Assembly: GCA_003158895.1 (NCBI GenBank) | Contig: PMLO01000045.1 | Coordinates: 254-7,624 of the forward strand | Reading direction: 5' to 3' | Source: Propionibacteriaceae bacterium | Lineage (GTDB): Bacteria > Actinomycetota > Actinomycetes > Propionibacteriales > Propionibacteriaceae | DNA: 7,371 bases | The notes under the pieces: model-generated | What the model was told of the DNA's origin: nothing | The model's input: only the letters and a program-made list of their open reading frames with translations | Database searches by the model: none | Position numbers and translations under genes: made by a program | Shown here: in pieces, positions 7,078 through 7,371 of the stretch | Layout: the number at the start of each line of letters is the position of its first letter | Position numbering within the stretch: the stretch's first letter is position 1

Positions 7078-7371
7078 CCGCCTTCGACCTCGGTGGACCA
7101 CTCCCCCTCGGCCAGACGGTGGTGCTTCAGGCCAGCGCCGGCACCGGCAAGACGCACGCGGTCGCCACGTTGGCCGCACGAGCCATCGCGGAGGGCGTCG
7201 TCAGCCTCGACCAGCTCATGGTCATCACGTTCTCCAGCGCGTCGACCCGGGAGCTCCGGTCGAGGGTGCGGCAGCGGCTCGCTCAGCTGGCGGAGGCGCT
7301 CGAGCTGGACGCCACTGGCGTGAAGCCTGACGACCCGGCGTGGCTGGCCGTCATCGCCAACACGACGATGG
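7074..7371 (+). CDS. recB: RecBCD helicase-nuclease subunit RecB, N-terminal part (runs off the window)
   Basis: The first 99 residues of RecB, the 3'-5' helicase and nuclease subunit of RecBCD. The opening FDLGGPLPLGQTVVLQ leads into Walker A ASAGTGKT (20-27), then motif Ia ITFSSASTREL (51-61) followed by RSRVRQRL. These are the normal spacings for the family. Motif Ia usually reads TFTxAAT, so FSSAST is a mild variant. The ATG overlaps the recC stop (ATGA, 7074-7077), the classic arrangement of a translationally coupled operon. In actinobacteria the order is recC-recB-recD, so recD probably follows outside the window. The rest of the helicase, including Walker B and the C-terminal nuclease, lies beyond the right edge and cannot be checked here. 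Confidence 0.93.
   Translation, partial: MTAFDLGGPLPLGQTVVLQASAGTGKTHAVATLAARAIAEGVVSLDQLMVITFSSASTRELRSRVRQRLAQLAEALELDATGVKPDDPAWLAVIANTTM

Overview
The window is high-GC DNA with the gene content and style of an actinobacterium. It has a mycoredoxin (a mycothiol-dependent redoxin), a UvrD2-type helicase with a zinc motif and HRDC domain, a DUF559/AbiEi-like gene of the kind abundant in Actinobacteria, and GTG starts. The uvrD2/mycoredoxin neighbour pair is also found in Mycobacterium (Rv3198c/Rv3198A) and, as I recall, in Streptomyces. A Propionibacteriales-type host (Nocardioides-like) is possible, but the sequence alone does not fix it.

Layout. 1-70: five 14-bp tandem repeats, open at the left edge and running into the end of the next gene. 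63-981 (minus): a DUF559/AbiEi-like gene broken by two single-base losses. 982-1461: a non-coding stretch with a tandem repeat of about 95 bp (two full copies, one partial and one decayed) and one perfect match to the actinobacterial DnaA-box 9-mer. 1462-3558 (minus): intact uvrD2. 3559-3652: a divergent intergenic region with a near-ideal SigR/SigH-type promoter reading towards 3653-3898 (plus), a mycoredoxin. 3952-7077 (plus): recC, overlapping by four bases the start of recB (7074 to the right edge, partial).

The right two-thirds is a DNA-repair and redox neighbourhood. UvrD2 is a 3'-5' SF1 helicase. RecC and RecB are two subunits of the RecBCD helicase-nuclease that processes double-strand ends, and recD probably follows outside the window. 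The mycoredoxin between them reduces mycothiol-protein mixed disulfides and appears to be under thiol-oxidative-stress control.

I see no convincing undescribed multi-gene system. The items most worth a second look are the exact GGAAT-N18-GTT promoter of the mycoredoxin, the 95-bp intergenic repeats, the 14-bp repeats growing out of a gene end, and a Cys-to-His change in the UvrD2 zinc motif.
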